Positions 38,748 to 47,789 are shown, numbered from the stretch's first letter. The stretch: DNA of 64,000 nt from Chitinophaga sp. H8 (GCF_040567655.1 NZ_JBEXAC010000002.1:930001-994000), one strand, 5' to 3'. Notes: a model not told the origin generated them from the sequence alone. A program made the numbers and translations.

Positions 38748-40451
38748 ATGAGAGTATTTTTACTGGCACTGGCAGGATGGATGATGACGATGCAGCCAGC
38801 CAACGCACAAAAGAAGAAAAAGCAGGTAAGCCGTGCAGAGGCGGTCGTGACTTATGGATTCCGCAACAATGGCAAAGAAATGCCAGGTCCCGGCTTGCAA
38901 CTGTTTATCAGGAATAACCAGGCACATGTGCTACCGCATAGTAACAAACCTCAAAAGGAGCAGCAATACCTGCAACTGGCAGACAAACAAACCCTTCAGG
39001 TGCTCACCCTCGATAATGGCGAAAAATACACGCTGAAAAAGGCATTCTCTGAATATGCCACCCCGGAGCTTCTTCCGGATACGGCCACCATACTAGGCAT
39101 TGTTTGTAAAAAAGCCCGGCTTTTCATCCGCTCCAATACCATAGAGGTGTGGTATACGGATGCATTGGCACTAAAAGGCACTCCCAGTCTTACCACTGCA
39201 CCCGGCCTTGGCCTGGTGCTGAAGATAGTACGTAATGGCAGCTATGAAACGATCGCAAAAAAGATAACCTACCGTACCATAACAGCGGAAGAACTGGCCT
39301 GGCCGGAAAACACAGGCCAGCTGGCAGATGATGCGGCTTATATGCAACAGATCATAGAGAGCCGCTATGTGAACGTCCCGGTTTTTGACAGGGAACAAAT
39401 CAACTTCACCGATAAGCTGCAAAACCCAACGGGTGAGCAGCTGAACACTACCTATCATTATGCCGGCGGAACTGTTATTGTGAAAAAGGTAAAACTGCCT
39501 GTCGTAAAACCCGGCCAGACACTGTTTGCCGAACTTACCCAGTACTCCAATGGGGACGCTTACGACAGAACAGGGTCCGTATTTATGATTCCAACAGACA
39601 AGGCCACTTCCCTACTGAATGCCCTGCGACAAGGCGTAGGTGTGCTACCTGTATATGAAGGCCGTAATGGTAAAAAATATCAGGGTATCGTTGCCACAGA
39701 TACCTATCTGCCTGCTATCGAACTGATGCGCTTCTTTACCCCCTTTGGCGTAAGGTATTTTAATGAACAGATGAAAATAAAGGGATATAACTGGGCCGAT
39801 TCTGTTATATACCGTCAGGATATTTCTGAGCTACTCCCCCGTTTGCAGGGCGAAGTATGGCTGGGGATATTTATCGGTAATTATGACAAGGGCGGACACA
39901 AAGCCAGCTTAAACCTGAAATATTATCCCGGTTATGAGGGCGAAGAAACGTCTGGCTCTGACAACTGGGTACAGCCTATTTTCAATACACTCAACCTGAT
40001 GGAAATGGCCGGACAGGAATATGGGACCGTCTTCGAAAAGGATTCCCTTACAGTAACCGTAAATATTCCGGAAGGGATAAAAAACCTGCAGCTGCGCTAC
40101 ACCACTACCGGCCACGGTGGCTGGGGCGGTGGTGATGAATTTAATCCCAAGTTGAATGAAGTATTTGTTGATGGCCAAAGGGTGTATCATTTTATTCCCT
40201 GGCGCCCGGATTGTGGTACCTACCGCTTATTGAACCCTTCGTCCGGCAACTTTGGCAACGGGCTCTCCTCTTCAGACCTGAGCCGCTCCAACTGGTGTCC
40301 CGGTACGCTTACCCCTCCGGTTACGATACCGCTGCCTAATCTGGCTCCGGGGAAGCACACTTTTAAGGTAGCTATTCCGCTGGGCAAACCGGAAGGCGGT
40401 AGCTTCAGCTCCTGGAATGTATCCGGATGTCTGGTGGGGGAGAGCTATTAG
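38748..40451 (+). CDS. PNGase F-like peptide-N-glycanase with extra N-terminal domain
   Basis: 567 residues. Signal peptide ends in ANA at residue ~20. Residues ~25-195 form an additional N-terminal domain; a comparable 'bowl' domain is known in some PNGase F homologues. The two PNGF domains follow: YSNGDAYDRTGSVFMIP (with the Asp equivalent to the catalytic one in Elizabethkingia PNGase F), then TTTGHGGWGGGDEF with a Glu in the place of the second catalytic acid, RPDCGTYRLLNPSSG and SRSNWCPGTLTPP. The third known acidic residue seems replaced (GIFIGNYDKGG). It should cleave the bond between Asn and GlcNAc of N-glycans outside the cell. The final codons (ESY-stop) are provided by a repeat. 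Confidence 0.82.
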   Translation: MRVFLLALAGWMMTMQPANAQKKKKQVSRAEAVVTYGFRNNGKEMPGPGLQLFIRNNQAHVLPHSNKPQKEQQYLQLADKQTLQVLTLDNGEKYTLKKAFSEYATPELLPDTATILGIVCKKARLFIRSNTIEVWYTDALALKGTPSLTTAPGLGLVLKIVRNGSYETIAKKITYRTITAEELAWPENTGQLADDAAYMQQIIESRYVNVPVFDREQINFTDKLQNPTGEQLNTTYHYAGGTVIVKKVKLPVVKPGQTLFAELTQYSNGDAYDRTGSVFMIPTDKATSLLNALRQGVGVLPVYEGRNGKKYQGIVATDTYLPAIELMRFFTPFGVRYFNEQMKIKGYNWADSVIYRQDISELLPRLQGEVWLGIFIGNYDKGGHKASLNLKYYPGYEGEETSGSDNWVQPIFNTLNLMEMAGQEYGTVFEKDSLTVTVNIPEGIKNLQLRYTTTGHGGWGGGDEFNPKLNEVFVDGQRVYHFIPWRPDCGTYRLLNPSSGNFGNGLSSSDLSRSNWCPGTLTPPVTIPLPNLAPGKHTFKVAIPLGKPEGGSFSSWNVSGCLVGESY

Positions 40452-40839
40452 GAGAGCTATTAGCTGTTAGCCTTTAGCTTTTAGCTTAATGCAGCGGAAG
40501 GTTCAATGATAGTTATATGCTAATGATCTGTTGCCTGTGTGGTAATTTTGCCTCGCAGGATGTTTTTGTTAAACCCATTTCATAGCCTTTTATGCTCTAT
40601 TCATACTCTATCTATGCTTTAACTATGCTTTAACTATGCTTTAACTATGCTTCAACCATAGGTCAAGGTAGGCGCGTAAGGGGCATTTCAGCATTTTATC
40701 CGGATTTTAAGCAAAACGAGGTCATCCGCTGCGTTTTTGCCAGCGGCCCATCGCTCTTCGCTGCTTCTTCGCTGTATTTAAGTTAAAAATTCCTCTTCGC
40801 TGTATTCAGCTAATAGCTAACCGCTAAAAGCTAACCGCT
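40441..40839. repeat. Dispersed intergenic element, copy B, with inverted ends
   Basis: Fills the whole gap 40452-40870. Left edge: a 12-bp tandem repeat (AGAGCTATTAGG twice, 40441-40463) overlapping the PNGase F-like stop codon, then GCTGTTAGC and TTAGCTTTTAGC. Positions 40474-40662 match element A (10148-10336) with ~6 differences and no gap, including the TATGCTTTAAC array (about 40613-40655). The inner inverted ends are AATGCAGCGGAAGG (40488-40501) and CCTCTTCGCTGTATT (40792-40806), and the outer right edge has GCTAATAGCTAACC and GCTAAAAGCTAACC (40809-40837), opposite in orientation to the left edge. The middle (40663-40790) differs from copy A. No protein coding seen. Confidence 0.78.
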
Positions 40840-40870
40840 TTTTTATATATTGGGTAAATAAACACTATTT

Positions 40871-42334
40871 ATGACTATGCCGGCCATTCGGATCTATGTA
40901 CTTTGTTTGTTATGCCTTTTAACAGCACCTCTGGCAAGCGCTCAGCAAACGGCAAAAAACCTCGCTCATTTATTTGATTCCCTGGAAGCCCGGGGAGGGT
41001 TTAATGGTTGTGTACTGGTAGCAGAGGAAGGTAAACCTATATTCTCGCGGGCAATAGGTTATGCGAACCAGGATAAAAAGCAGTTACTGAATATCCGGAC
41101 GGACTTTGAACTGGCTTCTGTTTCAAAACAGTTTACAGCCCTCGCTATTATGCAGCTTAAGGAAAAAGGGAAGCTGACGTATGATGATTCTCTGAAGAAA
41201 TATTTTCCGGCATTACCTTATAAAGGCATTACGTTGCGGCATTTGTTAATACATACTTCGGGGCTTCCTGAATTCCTGGCATTTGGGAAAGCTGAAGTAG
41301 ATATTAATCGTATCAATTACAATAAAGACATTTTAGCAGTCCTGTCTAAAGCAGGGGATACAACGCTATTTAAACCAGGAACAAGCTTCGCATATTGTAA
41401 TACAAACTATTTGTTGCTGGCGCTGATTGTAGAAAAAGTATCCGGGCTGCCATTTGCCAGGTATATGACGCAGTATGTGTTTAATCCGGCAGGTATGTTA
41501 CGTACAAAGGTATATGCCCGGCGGGCAGACAAGGAGCCAATGGATAATTATGCATTGAGTTATATCTGGGATGCACGTCTTAACAAATTCATAGCACCAG
41601 ACAGCAGTATTACCAATGCCCGTGCATTTTACCTGGATGGGGTAGCCGGACCATATGGCATCAGCAGTAATGTTGAAGACCTGTTAAAATGGGATCAGGT
41701 GTTGTACACCAATAAACTGGTGAGTGCAGCTACCTTACAGGAAGCATTTACGCCAGGAAAAAAGGATGATGGCAGTGCATTGAAGGGAATTATGGGCTAT
41801 GGCTTTGGCTGGATTGCGCTGCCTCTTAACGATAGTGCTATAGGGGCCAGCGTATACCATACCGGAGGGTATCCTGGTTATCAGTCTGTCATCACCCGGT
41901 ATTTAGACAAGCATAAAACGGTTATCCTGCTGACAAATTTCTATGAAAAGCAAAATGTGAATGAGCTGACCGGTATTATAGAAGATATTCTTTTCGGTCA
42001 TCCCTATACTATTCCGGCAGCAAAAAAGATGCCCAGGAGTGTGCCGGTTACTACTGCCCAGGTGCAGGGATTTGACGGCGTATATGCAATGGATCAGGCC
42101 CCTGCGGTGAAGATGACGATTACCACCCGTGATAGCCGTGTATTTGCACAACTTACCGGCCAGAGTGAGTATGAAGTATATGCTTCCTCGGCAGATACGT
42201 TCTTTTATACGGTGGTAGCCGCCCGTCTGAAATTTGACAAAGACAAGGACGGGATTGTACAAAAGATAACCTTGTTTCAGAACGGCCAGGAAATGCCTAT
42301 GAGCCGGATAAAAGAAACGACATCAAAACTTTAA
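40871..42334 (+). CDS. Exported serine hydrolase (class C beta-lactamase/PBP-like fold)
   Basis: 487 residues (start ATG 40871; 40877 also possible). Signal peptide with cleavage near ASAQ. Catalytic motifs: SVSK (SxxK, near residue 88), YCN (YxN, near residue 178) and HTGG (near residue 333) in the normal order and spacing of the Pfam beta-lactamase family. A C-terminal ~100-residue beta domain follows (FDGVYAMDQAPAVKMTITT). This family includes D-aminopeptidases, esterases and penicillin-binding proteins; antibiotic resistance is not implied. Substrate unknown. Confidence 0.9.
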   Translation: MTMPAIRIYVLCLLCLLTAPLASAQQTAKNLAHLFDSLEARGGFNGCVLVAEEGKPIFSRAIGYANQDKKQLLNIRTDFELASVSKQFTALAIMQLKEKGKLTYDDSLKKYFPALPYKGITLRHLLIHTSGLPEFLAFGKAEVDINRINYNKDILAVLSKAGDTTLFKPGTSFAYCNTNYLLLALIVEKVSGLPFARYMTQYVFNPAGMLRTKVYARRADKEPMDNYALSYIWDARLNKFIAPDSSITNARAFYLDGVAGPYGISSNVEDLLKWDQVLYTNKLVSAATLQEAFTPGKKDDGSALKGIMGYGFGWIALPLNDSAIGASVYHTGGYPGYQSVITRYLDKHKTVILLTNFYEKQNVNELTGIIEDILFGHPYTIPAAKKMPRSVPVTTAQVQGFDGVYAMDQAPAVKMTITTRDSRVFAQLTGQSEYEVYASSADTFFYTVVAARLKFDKDKDGIVQKITLFQNGQEMPMSRIKETTSKL

Positions 42335-42355
42335 CGGTTTCACGGAACAAGCACT

Positions 42356-42363
42356 TACTTTTG
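42356..42363 (+). promoter_or_regulatory. -7 element abutting the pnuC start
   Basis: TACTTTTG matches TAnnTTTG exactly and ends 4 bases before the pnuC ATG (42368), so transcription would begin at or next to the start codon. Confidence 0.6.
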
Positions 42364-42367
42364 CAGC

Positions 42368-43012
42368 ATGAATTTTGAAGAATTGTACCAGGGGCTTCAG
42401 CAGGGGATTCACCACATGACCTGGCTGGAAGCTATTGCGGTATTGTTTGGTTTGCTGAGCGTTATCTTTTCCAAGCAGAACAGTGTATGGTTATACCCTA
42501 CCGGCATTATCAGTACTGGTATTTATACTTATATGCTGTCGCAGGAAAACTTTAAACTCTATGCAGAGTCCGGGCTGAATGCCTATTACTTTATCATGAG
42601 TGTGTATGGCTGGTATTACTGGACCCGGAAAGACAAGCAGCAGCATGAAACGCCCGTTTCGCATACCAACCGGCAGGAACTGCTTATTGCAGGGTTGATT
42701 GCACTCATCGGCTGGACTATTATCTATACGGTGCTCCGGCATTTTTCCGATTCCAATGTACCTGTGCTGGATGCATTTGTATCTGCCACTGCCTGTAGCG
42801 GGATGTGGCTACTGGCTAAACGTAAAATTGAAAACTGGATCTTACTGAATATATCCAACTTTGTAGCGGTACCATTGTTATTCTATAAGCACCTGTATCT
42901 TACCGGATGTCTTACCATAGTATTGTTTATCATTGCTATCTTCGGCTATTTTAACTGGAAAAAAGTATTCCGGGCGCAGGAACAGCGCCGGATCAACGGT
43001 GCCGCTGCGTGA
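42368..43012 (+). CDS. pnuC: PnuC-family nicotinamide riboside transporter
   Basis: 214 residues with about seven membrane helices. Family hallmarks: YPTGIISTGIYTYM, YAESGLNAYYFIMSVYGWYYW (the aromatic WxxW region) and the loop before the last helices. Imports nicotinamide riboside by facilitated diffusion with trapping by phosphorylation. The following gene, 37 bases away, is a ribosylnicotinamide-kinase-like protein that would do that trapping, so the pair is a NAD-salvage unit. PnuT (thiamine) is a possible alternative within the same superfamily; the kinase partner favours NR. Confidence 0.88.
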   Translation: MNFEELYQGLQQGIHHMTWLEAIAVLFGLLSVIFSKQNSVWLYPTGIISTGIYTYMLSQENFKLYAESGLNAYYFIMSVYGWYYWTRKDKQQHETPVSHTNRQELLIAGLIALIGWTIIYTVLRHFSDSNVPVLDAFVSATACSGMWLLAKRKIENWILLNISNFVAVPLLFYKHLYLTGCLTIVLFIIAIFGYFNWKKVFRAQEQRRINGAAA

Positions 43013-43049
43013 TGCTTCGGACAACATTTAGTGTATCGTAAAACAGGAG

Positions 43050-43577
43050 ATGAAAAGAATTGTAGTAATAGGGCCTGAGTCAACAGGAAAAAGTACACTC
43101 AGCGAAAAGCTGGCAGCACATTACCAAACGGTGTGGGTACCGGAGTATGCCCGCCAGTACCTGGAAGAGTTGCCCAGGCCTTATGAAAAGGAGGACCTGC
43201 TACATATTGCGCAGGGACAACAGCAGCTGGAAAACAGGATGAAAGCGCAGGCCAATCGCCTGCTGATATGTGATACGGACCTGTATGTGCTGAAAGTATG
43301 GAGTGAGCATAAATATGGCGATTGCGACCCACAGATATTACAGCAGATTGCCGCACAGCCCTGTGATCTTTATCTGCTAACCTATATAGATATACCCTGG
43401 CAGGACGACCCACAGCGCGAGTATCCAGACCCCACCATGCGTAATTATTTCTATCATATTTACCGGGATATTGTGATGCAGTCGGGTACCCCCTGGGCAG
43501 ATATCCGTGGCAGTTACCAGGAACGGGAACAGCTGGGTATTGCTGCTATAGATGCCCTTGAGCAGGGCGAAAGATAA
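43050..43577 (+). CDS. NadR-like ribosylnicotinamide kinase (AAA/P-loop)
   Basis: 175 residues. The Walker A motif GPESTGKST is at residues 8-16, followed by HYQTVWVPEYARQYLEEL, a pattern of the NadR C-terminal kinase domain, with LLICDTDLYVLKVWSEHKYG (Walker B-like) and DLYLLTYIDIPWQDDPQREY. It lacks the NadR repressor and NMN adenylyltransferase domains. It would phosphorylate nicotinamide riboside entering through PnuC. In Bacteroidota these kinases are commonly next to pnuC. Its stop is 17 bases from the stop of the convergent mtgA gene. Confidence 0.85.
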   Translation: MKRIVVIGPESTGKSTLSEKLAAHYQTVWVPEYARQYLEELPRPYEKEDLLHIAQGQQQLENRMKAQANRLLICDTDLYVLKVWSEHKYGDCDPQILQQIAAQPCDLYLLTYIDIPWQDDPQREYPDPTMRNYFYHIYRDIVMQSGTPWADIRGSYQEREQLGIAAIDALEQGER

Positions 43578-43594
43578 TGTGATACACTGTTGTC

Positions 43595-44308
43595 TTATGG
43601 AGCAGTTACCAGTGCTTTAATCTCGGGATCATTGGCCAGGTTGCGCATTTGTACCAGGATTCTGCGTTGGCGCCAGGCCGTGATACGGGCAGGAGGATTA
43701 ACCGTATATTTTACGGGGTTGGGCAGGCAGGCAGCTATCATCGCAGACTCTTCCCTGTTAAGACTGGCAGCGTTTTTATTATAATTTGTTTGTGCGGCTG
43801 CTTCTACCCCAAAAACGCCCTCTCCTGTTTGCGCTACGTTGAGATACATTTCGAGGATACGTTGTTTGCCCCATAGCTTTTCAATCATAAAAGTAAAATA
43901 CACTTCCAGTCCTTTGCGGAGCCAGCTACGTCCCTGCCAGAGGAATACATTTTTTGCTACCTGCTGGCTGATCGTGCTGGCTCCCCGGATCTTTTTGCTT
44001 TTCTGATTGTGTTTCATGGCCATTTCGATAGACTTGAAATCAAATCCGTCATGGTCCAGGAACAACTGATCTTCGCTGGCGATTACCGCCAGCTTGGTAT
44101 GTTGTGAAATCTCATCATAATTTACCCAGCTTTTGTGAAATGTTTTATCTGTACCTATCAGACTAAACCAGCTGGATATCATGGTGAGTGTAATCGGCGG
44201 ATTTACCCACCTGAGTATGATGATATATACAAATTGTGCAACAAATAAAACTAATAAAATACGTTTTAATCTTCGCCACGTTCTGGGAACAATGCCTTTT
44301 AACTTCAT
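43595..44308 (-). CDS. mtgA: Monofunctional peptidoglycan transglycosylase
   Basis: 237 residues. One N-terminal membrane helix (~residues 16-35, ILLVLFVAQFVYIIILRW), then the GT51 transglycosylase domain: VIASEDQLFLDHDGFDFKSI with the catalytic Glu, RGASTISQQVAKNVFLWQGR, LEVYFTFMIEKLWGKQRILEMYLNV and ESAMIAACLPNPVKYTVNPP. It polymerises lipid II into glycan strands on the outer face of the inner membrane; no transpeptidase domain is present, consistent with MtgA rather than a bifunctional PBP. Confidence 0.95.
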   Translation of the reverse strand: MKLKGIVPRTWRRLKRILLVLFVAQFVYIIILRWVNPPITLTMISSWFSLIGTDKTFHKSWVNYDEISQHTKLAVIASEDQLFLDHDGFDFKSIEMAMKHNQKSKKIRGASTISQQVAKNVFLWQGRSWLRKGLEVYFTFMIEKLWGKQRILEMYLNVAQTGEGVFGVEAAAQTNYNKNAASLNREESAMIAACLPNPVKYTVNPPARITAWRQRRILVQMRNLANDPEIKALVTAP

Positions 44309-44362
44309 CCACGTAGGTTTAGAAAAATCGGGCCGGAAGTTAGGAAGATTATTTGGTTTTCA

Positions 44363-46375
44363 TCAGTTGGATATTTCCGGTACCCATAACAGCGCATCTG
44401 CCACTATAACGCCACTTGCGCCATTGGGTAGGCTGATCGTTAATGGGTAGGCAGCACCACTTTTAAAATCGTAGGTGCCCAATGAGATCCATTCACCCTC
44501 ATGTTCCGTTAAAGATTGTGGCAGGGTTTTTTGTCCCCCAGCATACGGAATGGTGAATACTACTTCCTGTGCTTTATCCTTCCAGCCGGTATTATGATAG
44601 TAAACAGTATACCGTCCATTATGTTTGATCTGTGGTGTTAATTGTATGTGACTGCCTGCACTGCCATCACTGTAAGTAATAGAAGAACCGTAGCCCCGTT
44701 TTTTTGCTGTTTCCCAGTGGCCGGTAGTGGTGATCCCTGTTTTATCTGCATCATCCACCAGTACTTCTGCAGTAGCACCATTCATCAAAGGATCTTCCTT
44801 TAACTTTTGCTGTAAAGCGGTAACGTTAATATCCTGGATGGCTTTTTTATCGGTGATCGCCATTGCAGCCGCCACCGCAGCAGATTGTCCGAGTACCATA
44901 AACACGGGTTCCATACGGATAGAGCCATAGGCAATATGAGTAGCAGAAAGGCACACGGGTACCAGCAGGTTTTTACAGTCGCTGGCTTTAGGGATCAGGC
45001 TGCGGTAAGCAATGGGATATGGGCCAAAACCACCTATCTGTACATCACCTTCATTCTTCACCATACCGTTTACCACCACACGCTGGCAGTTATGAGAGTC
45101 CATCGTATAAGCAGCCATACCGATACCATCTTTTACTACTTCTCCCCCTTCGCAATTGGCTTGTGTCATCACATAAGCACCCACCATTCTGCGGGCTTCC
45201 CGGATATACAGCTGGAATGACCAGTTGCCATTATCTGTGTATTCATCCTTAGGATATCCCCAGCGCTGCATTTCTGTACGGATATGCTGAGGTACTTTAG
45301 GATCATTACCGATGTAATACAGTAATCCTTTCGTATAGTCTTCGTGCGCTTTTATGATCTCCTTACGTTTTTTATAACTGGCTTCCGGGTAGTCGTAGTT
45401 CATACCTATCATATCGGAAGAGAAATAGCCGTTGTTGTTGATATCTGTTTTGTGGTTGGGCATGTGATTAAAGTTCAGCCCTTCTTCCAGTTGTTGCCAT
45501 GGTTTTACAGCCTGTACACGGGCAATCAGCTCATATTTTTCAGGATCATAGTTTGCCGGTTTGGCAATCGTAATCCTGTTTGCCGGATCGCTGGTCAGGC
45601 ACATCCTGAAGTTATACGCCTGCAGTTTTTTATCGCCGGTACCGTTGGCATCCAGTTTTTCCCCGCTGATACCCCAGAGCAAACCTGAAGCAGGATTGCC
45701 GGGAGTTTTGTAAGGGTCGATCCCGTCGGGAAACTGGTGTTTGTCCATCAGTTGTACGCCGTTGTACGTTTCATTATACTGGCTGTTGGCCTCCCTGCCC
45801 ACGGTATAGCTTACGCCTGCTTTGGCCATGAGGTCACCCTCATAGCTGCAGTCAATAAACATTTTGGCAGTGATGGTATTGGTAGCGGAGGAGGGGATAT
45901 CCGTTGACTTTTCCAGGGTGATGGAGCGGATGGTACCTTGTTTGTTATTGGCTTTAATGATACGGTATCCATAGAGTACGGGAACATTTGCTTTGGCGAT
46001 ATATTCCCGGAGGATATTTTCTGCCACGTGTGGTTCAAATGTCCATTGTTCAAACCTGCCATAGTGCTGGCCAACGCGGCGGTAGAAGTCTCTGGACAGG
46101 CCGGTTACGGCAAATTTATTGCCGATATCGGTCATTCCAAGGCCACCGGAGGTCATGCCGCCCAGGTGTTTGCCAGGTTCTACGAGCAGTACGGTTTTGC
46201 CCATCTTTTTGGCGGTATAGGCTGCTATTACACCCGCTGCGGTGCCGCCATATACACAGATATCATAATTTTTTGCCGGTGGGTCGCCTGCTGCAGATGC
46301 AGGGCGTGCCGAAACAAGGGAGGTTGCCATTACCAGGCATGCTAAAAAACAAGACTTTCTTTTACGTATATCCAT
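44363..46375 (-). CDS. Secreted FAD-dependent oxidoreductase with C-terminal golvesin/xanthan-lyase-type domain
   Basis: 670 residues. Signal peptide ends near SAAG. The FAD-binding Rossmann motif YDICVYGGTAAGVIAAYTA is at about residues 37-55, and the FAD_oxidored family region continues with HLGGMTSGGLGMTDIGN, RVGQHYGRFEQWTFEPHVAE and FIDCSYEGDLMAKAGV up to ~residue 530. A distinct beta-rich C-terminal domain (~540-668) with WETAKKRGYGSSITYSDGS and GRYTVYYHNTGW resembles the golvesin/Xly-type carbohydrate-binding modules. Often found with glycan degradation genes; the substrate is unknown. A -7-like TACCTTTA on the minus strand lies at 46417-46424. Confidence 0.85.
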   Translation of the reverse strand: MDIRKRKSCFLACLVMATSLVSARPASAAGDPPAKNYDICVYGGTAAGVIAAYTAKKMGKTVLLVEPGKHLGGMTSGGLGMTDIGNKFAVTGLSRDFYRRVGQHYGRFEQWTFEPHVAENILREYIAKANVPVLYGYRIIKANNKQGTIRSITLEKSTDIPSSATNTITAKMFIDCSYEGDLMAKAGVSYTVGREANSQYNETYNGVQLMDKHQFPDGIDPYKTPGNPASGLLWGISGEKLDANGTGDKKLQAYNFRMCLTSDPANRITIAKPANYDPEKYELIARVQAVKPWQQLEEGLNFNHMPNHKTDINNNGYFSSDMIGMNYDYPEASYKKRKEIIKAHEDYTKGLLYYIGNDPKVPQHIRTEMQRWGYPKDEYTDNGNWSFQLYIREARRMVGAYVMTQANCEGGEVVKDGIGMAAYTMDSHNCQRVVVNGMVKNEGDVQIGGFGPYPIAYRSLIPKASDCKNLLVPVCLSATHIAYGSIRMEPVFMVLGQSAAVAAAMAITDKKAIQDINVTALQQKLKEDPLMNGATAEVLVDDADKTGITTTGHWETAKKRGYGSSITYSDGSAGSHIQLTPQIKHNGRYTVYYHNTGWKDKAQEVVFTIPYAGGQKTLPQSLTEHEGEWISLGTYDFKSGAAYPLTISLPNGASGVIVADALLWVPEISN

Positions 46376-46626
46376 TGCTGCTGTTTATTTAAGTTTATCA
46401 GATGTGTCAGTGCCGGTAAAGGTATGGTAGCATATCCGGCAAATACTGAAAGCTGGCCCAGGACTTACCAGCCTGATTTTTCCAGTGGTATATGTGCATT
46501 ACCACTCATTTACAACGTGGTTTTAAAGATATAACTATTATTTTCTTTTACAAATGGGATATATATTTCAATGCAGTGGTATATTGCTGCCGGGAGATGT
46601 AATCAGCATTCCTGATTGAAAATCCG

Positions 46627-46634
46627 TAAATTTG
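46627..46634 (+). promoter_or_regulatory. -7 element abutting the YciO-type gene
   Basis: TAAATTTG matches TAnnTTTG exactly and ends 3 bases before the ATG at 46638; suggests a leaderless mRNA. Confidence 0.5.
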
Positions 46635-46637
46635 TTT

Positions 46638-47255
46638 ATGCTGCTGCAGGTACATCCACTCAATCCAAATCCACGTCATCTTAAAACAATTGTTGAATGC
46701 TTAAAAGATGGCGGGGTCATTATATATCCTACCGATACTGTATATGGTATGGGATGTGATATCACACAGCATAAAGCAGTAGAGCGTATTGCACGCATCA
46801 AGCAGATAGATCCTAAAAAGGCAAATTTTTCATTCATCTGCAATGATCTGAGCCATTTGTCGGACTACGCTAAAAGTGTGGATACGCCTGTTTTTCGTAT
46901 GCTGAAGAAGGCCTTGCCGGGGCCTTATACTTTTATTTTGCCGGCCAGTAAAATGGTACCCAAATTGCTGAAAACAAAAAAGGATACGGTAGGTATCCGT
47001 GTGCCGGACAACCTGATTTGCCGCACGATTGTAAGCGAGCTGGGTAATCCGCTGATGAGCACCACGCTGCCCATTGAGGATTATGTGGAAGAATATACCG
47101 ACCCGGAGATTATTTATGAGAAATTTGGTAAGATCGTAGATATAGTGGTAGATGGTGGTCCCGGTGGGATGGCTTTTTCTACCGTAGTAGATTGTACCGG
47201 TCCAGTACCTGAGTTGATCAGGGAAGGTGCCGGTAGCTGGGATGCAATACTTTAA
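46638..47255 (+). CDS. YciO-type Sua5/YrdC family protein
   Basis: 205 residues from the ATG at 46638 (a TTG at 46632 would add two). The family core is present: GGVIIYPTDTVYGMGCDI, AVERIARIKQIDPKKANFSF, PGPYTFILPAS, VGIRVPDN, NPLMSTTLPIE, STVVDCTGPVPELIREGAG. Overall length and pattern match E. coli YciO more closely than TsaC: the KxR motif that TsaC uses for threonylcarbamoyl-AMP formation is not in its normal form (PKKANF). So it may make t6A precursor, as annotation pipelines would say, or do another nucleotide-linked job. An unrelated small gene follows by 18 bases. Confidence 0.85.
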   Translation: MLLQVHPLNPNPRHLKTIVECLKDGGVIIYPTDTVYGMGCDITQHKAVERIARIKQIDPKKANFSFICNDLSHLSDYAKSVDTPVFRMLKKALPGPYTFILPASKMVPKLLKTKKDTVGIRVPDNLICRTIVSELGNPLMSTTLPIEDYVEEYTDPEIIYEKFGKIVDIVVDGGPGGMAFSTVVDCTGPVPELIREGAGSWDAIL

Positions 47256-47273
47256 CCGCTTAATATCACTGAT

Positions 47274-47633
47274 ATGAAATGGAAAAAGCACACTGCATGG
47301 ATCATAGCAGCCTGTATGACCGCAGGAGGTGCAGCTGCCCAAACAATAACCCTCACCCCTACTCCTCTTGTGCCACATACTTATATGAATGCGGGGACTG
47401 CCCCTGGTTTATTAAGTGCACCACCTGCAGATATCTGGAAACCAGCTGCGGATAATCCGCCGCCCCCTCCAATTTTTGCGCATACCTTACCGCTTAACCC
47501 GGCCGGTTATTATAGCCAGCACTTCGGATTTTTTTGCAAGCAGGAATGGAATTGGCAGAAACGTACAGGACTTCCCGTTAAACTAAGGCTGGGGAGTTAC
47601 CCTTACACCCAAAAGCTGGAAGGCAAACATTAA
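47274..47633 (+). CDS. Hypothetical exported protein, proline-rich
   Basis: 119 residues, family not recognised. Signal peptide MKWKKHTAWIIAACMTAGGA, cleavage after AAAQ. The mature ~95 residues are proline-rich (ADNPPPPPIFAHTLPLNP) and then show HFGFFCKQEWNWQKRTGLPVKLRLG, a motif that repeats in short Bacteroidota proteins predicted to act at the envelope. One cysteine. It starts 18 bases after the YciO-type gene on the same strand and is probably co-transcribed with it. Confidence 0.65.
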   Translation: MKWKKHTAWIIAACMTAGGAAAQTITLTPTPLVPHTYMNAGTAPGLLSAPPADIWKPAADNPPPPPIFAHTLPLNPAGYYSQHFGFFCKQEWNWQKRTGLPVKLRLGSYPYTQKLEGKH

Positions 47634-47706
47634 AAGATGATCAGGTAGGTATAACGAATAGCCGGTTTGTATTGCAAGTATTGACAGTATTGTGTTTTAT
47701 GTTATT

Positions 47707-47747
47707 ATGTTGACAAAGGCAACTAATATATTTGACATTGTCAACAT
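47707..47747. promoter_or_regulatory. Inverted repeat upstream of the BKACE gene (probable operator)
   Basis: ATGTTGACAA (47707-47716) and TTGTCAACAT (47738-47747) form a perfect 10-bp inverted repeat with a 21-base spacer, centred ~63 bases before the ATG at 47790. Centres of the half-sites are 31 bp apart, about three helical turns, so a looped or tetrameric repressor could bind one face. Confidence 0.5.
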
Positions 47748-47789
47748 TTAAACAATGCCATTTTAGGGACGATCATAACCTCTTTTTTT

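Noticed and set aside
40871..42334. Antibiotic-resistance beta-lactamase.
   Set aside because: The SxxK/YxN/HTG fold is shared by many esterases and peptidases; nothing in the sequence or context points to resistance.
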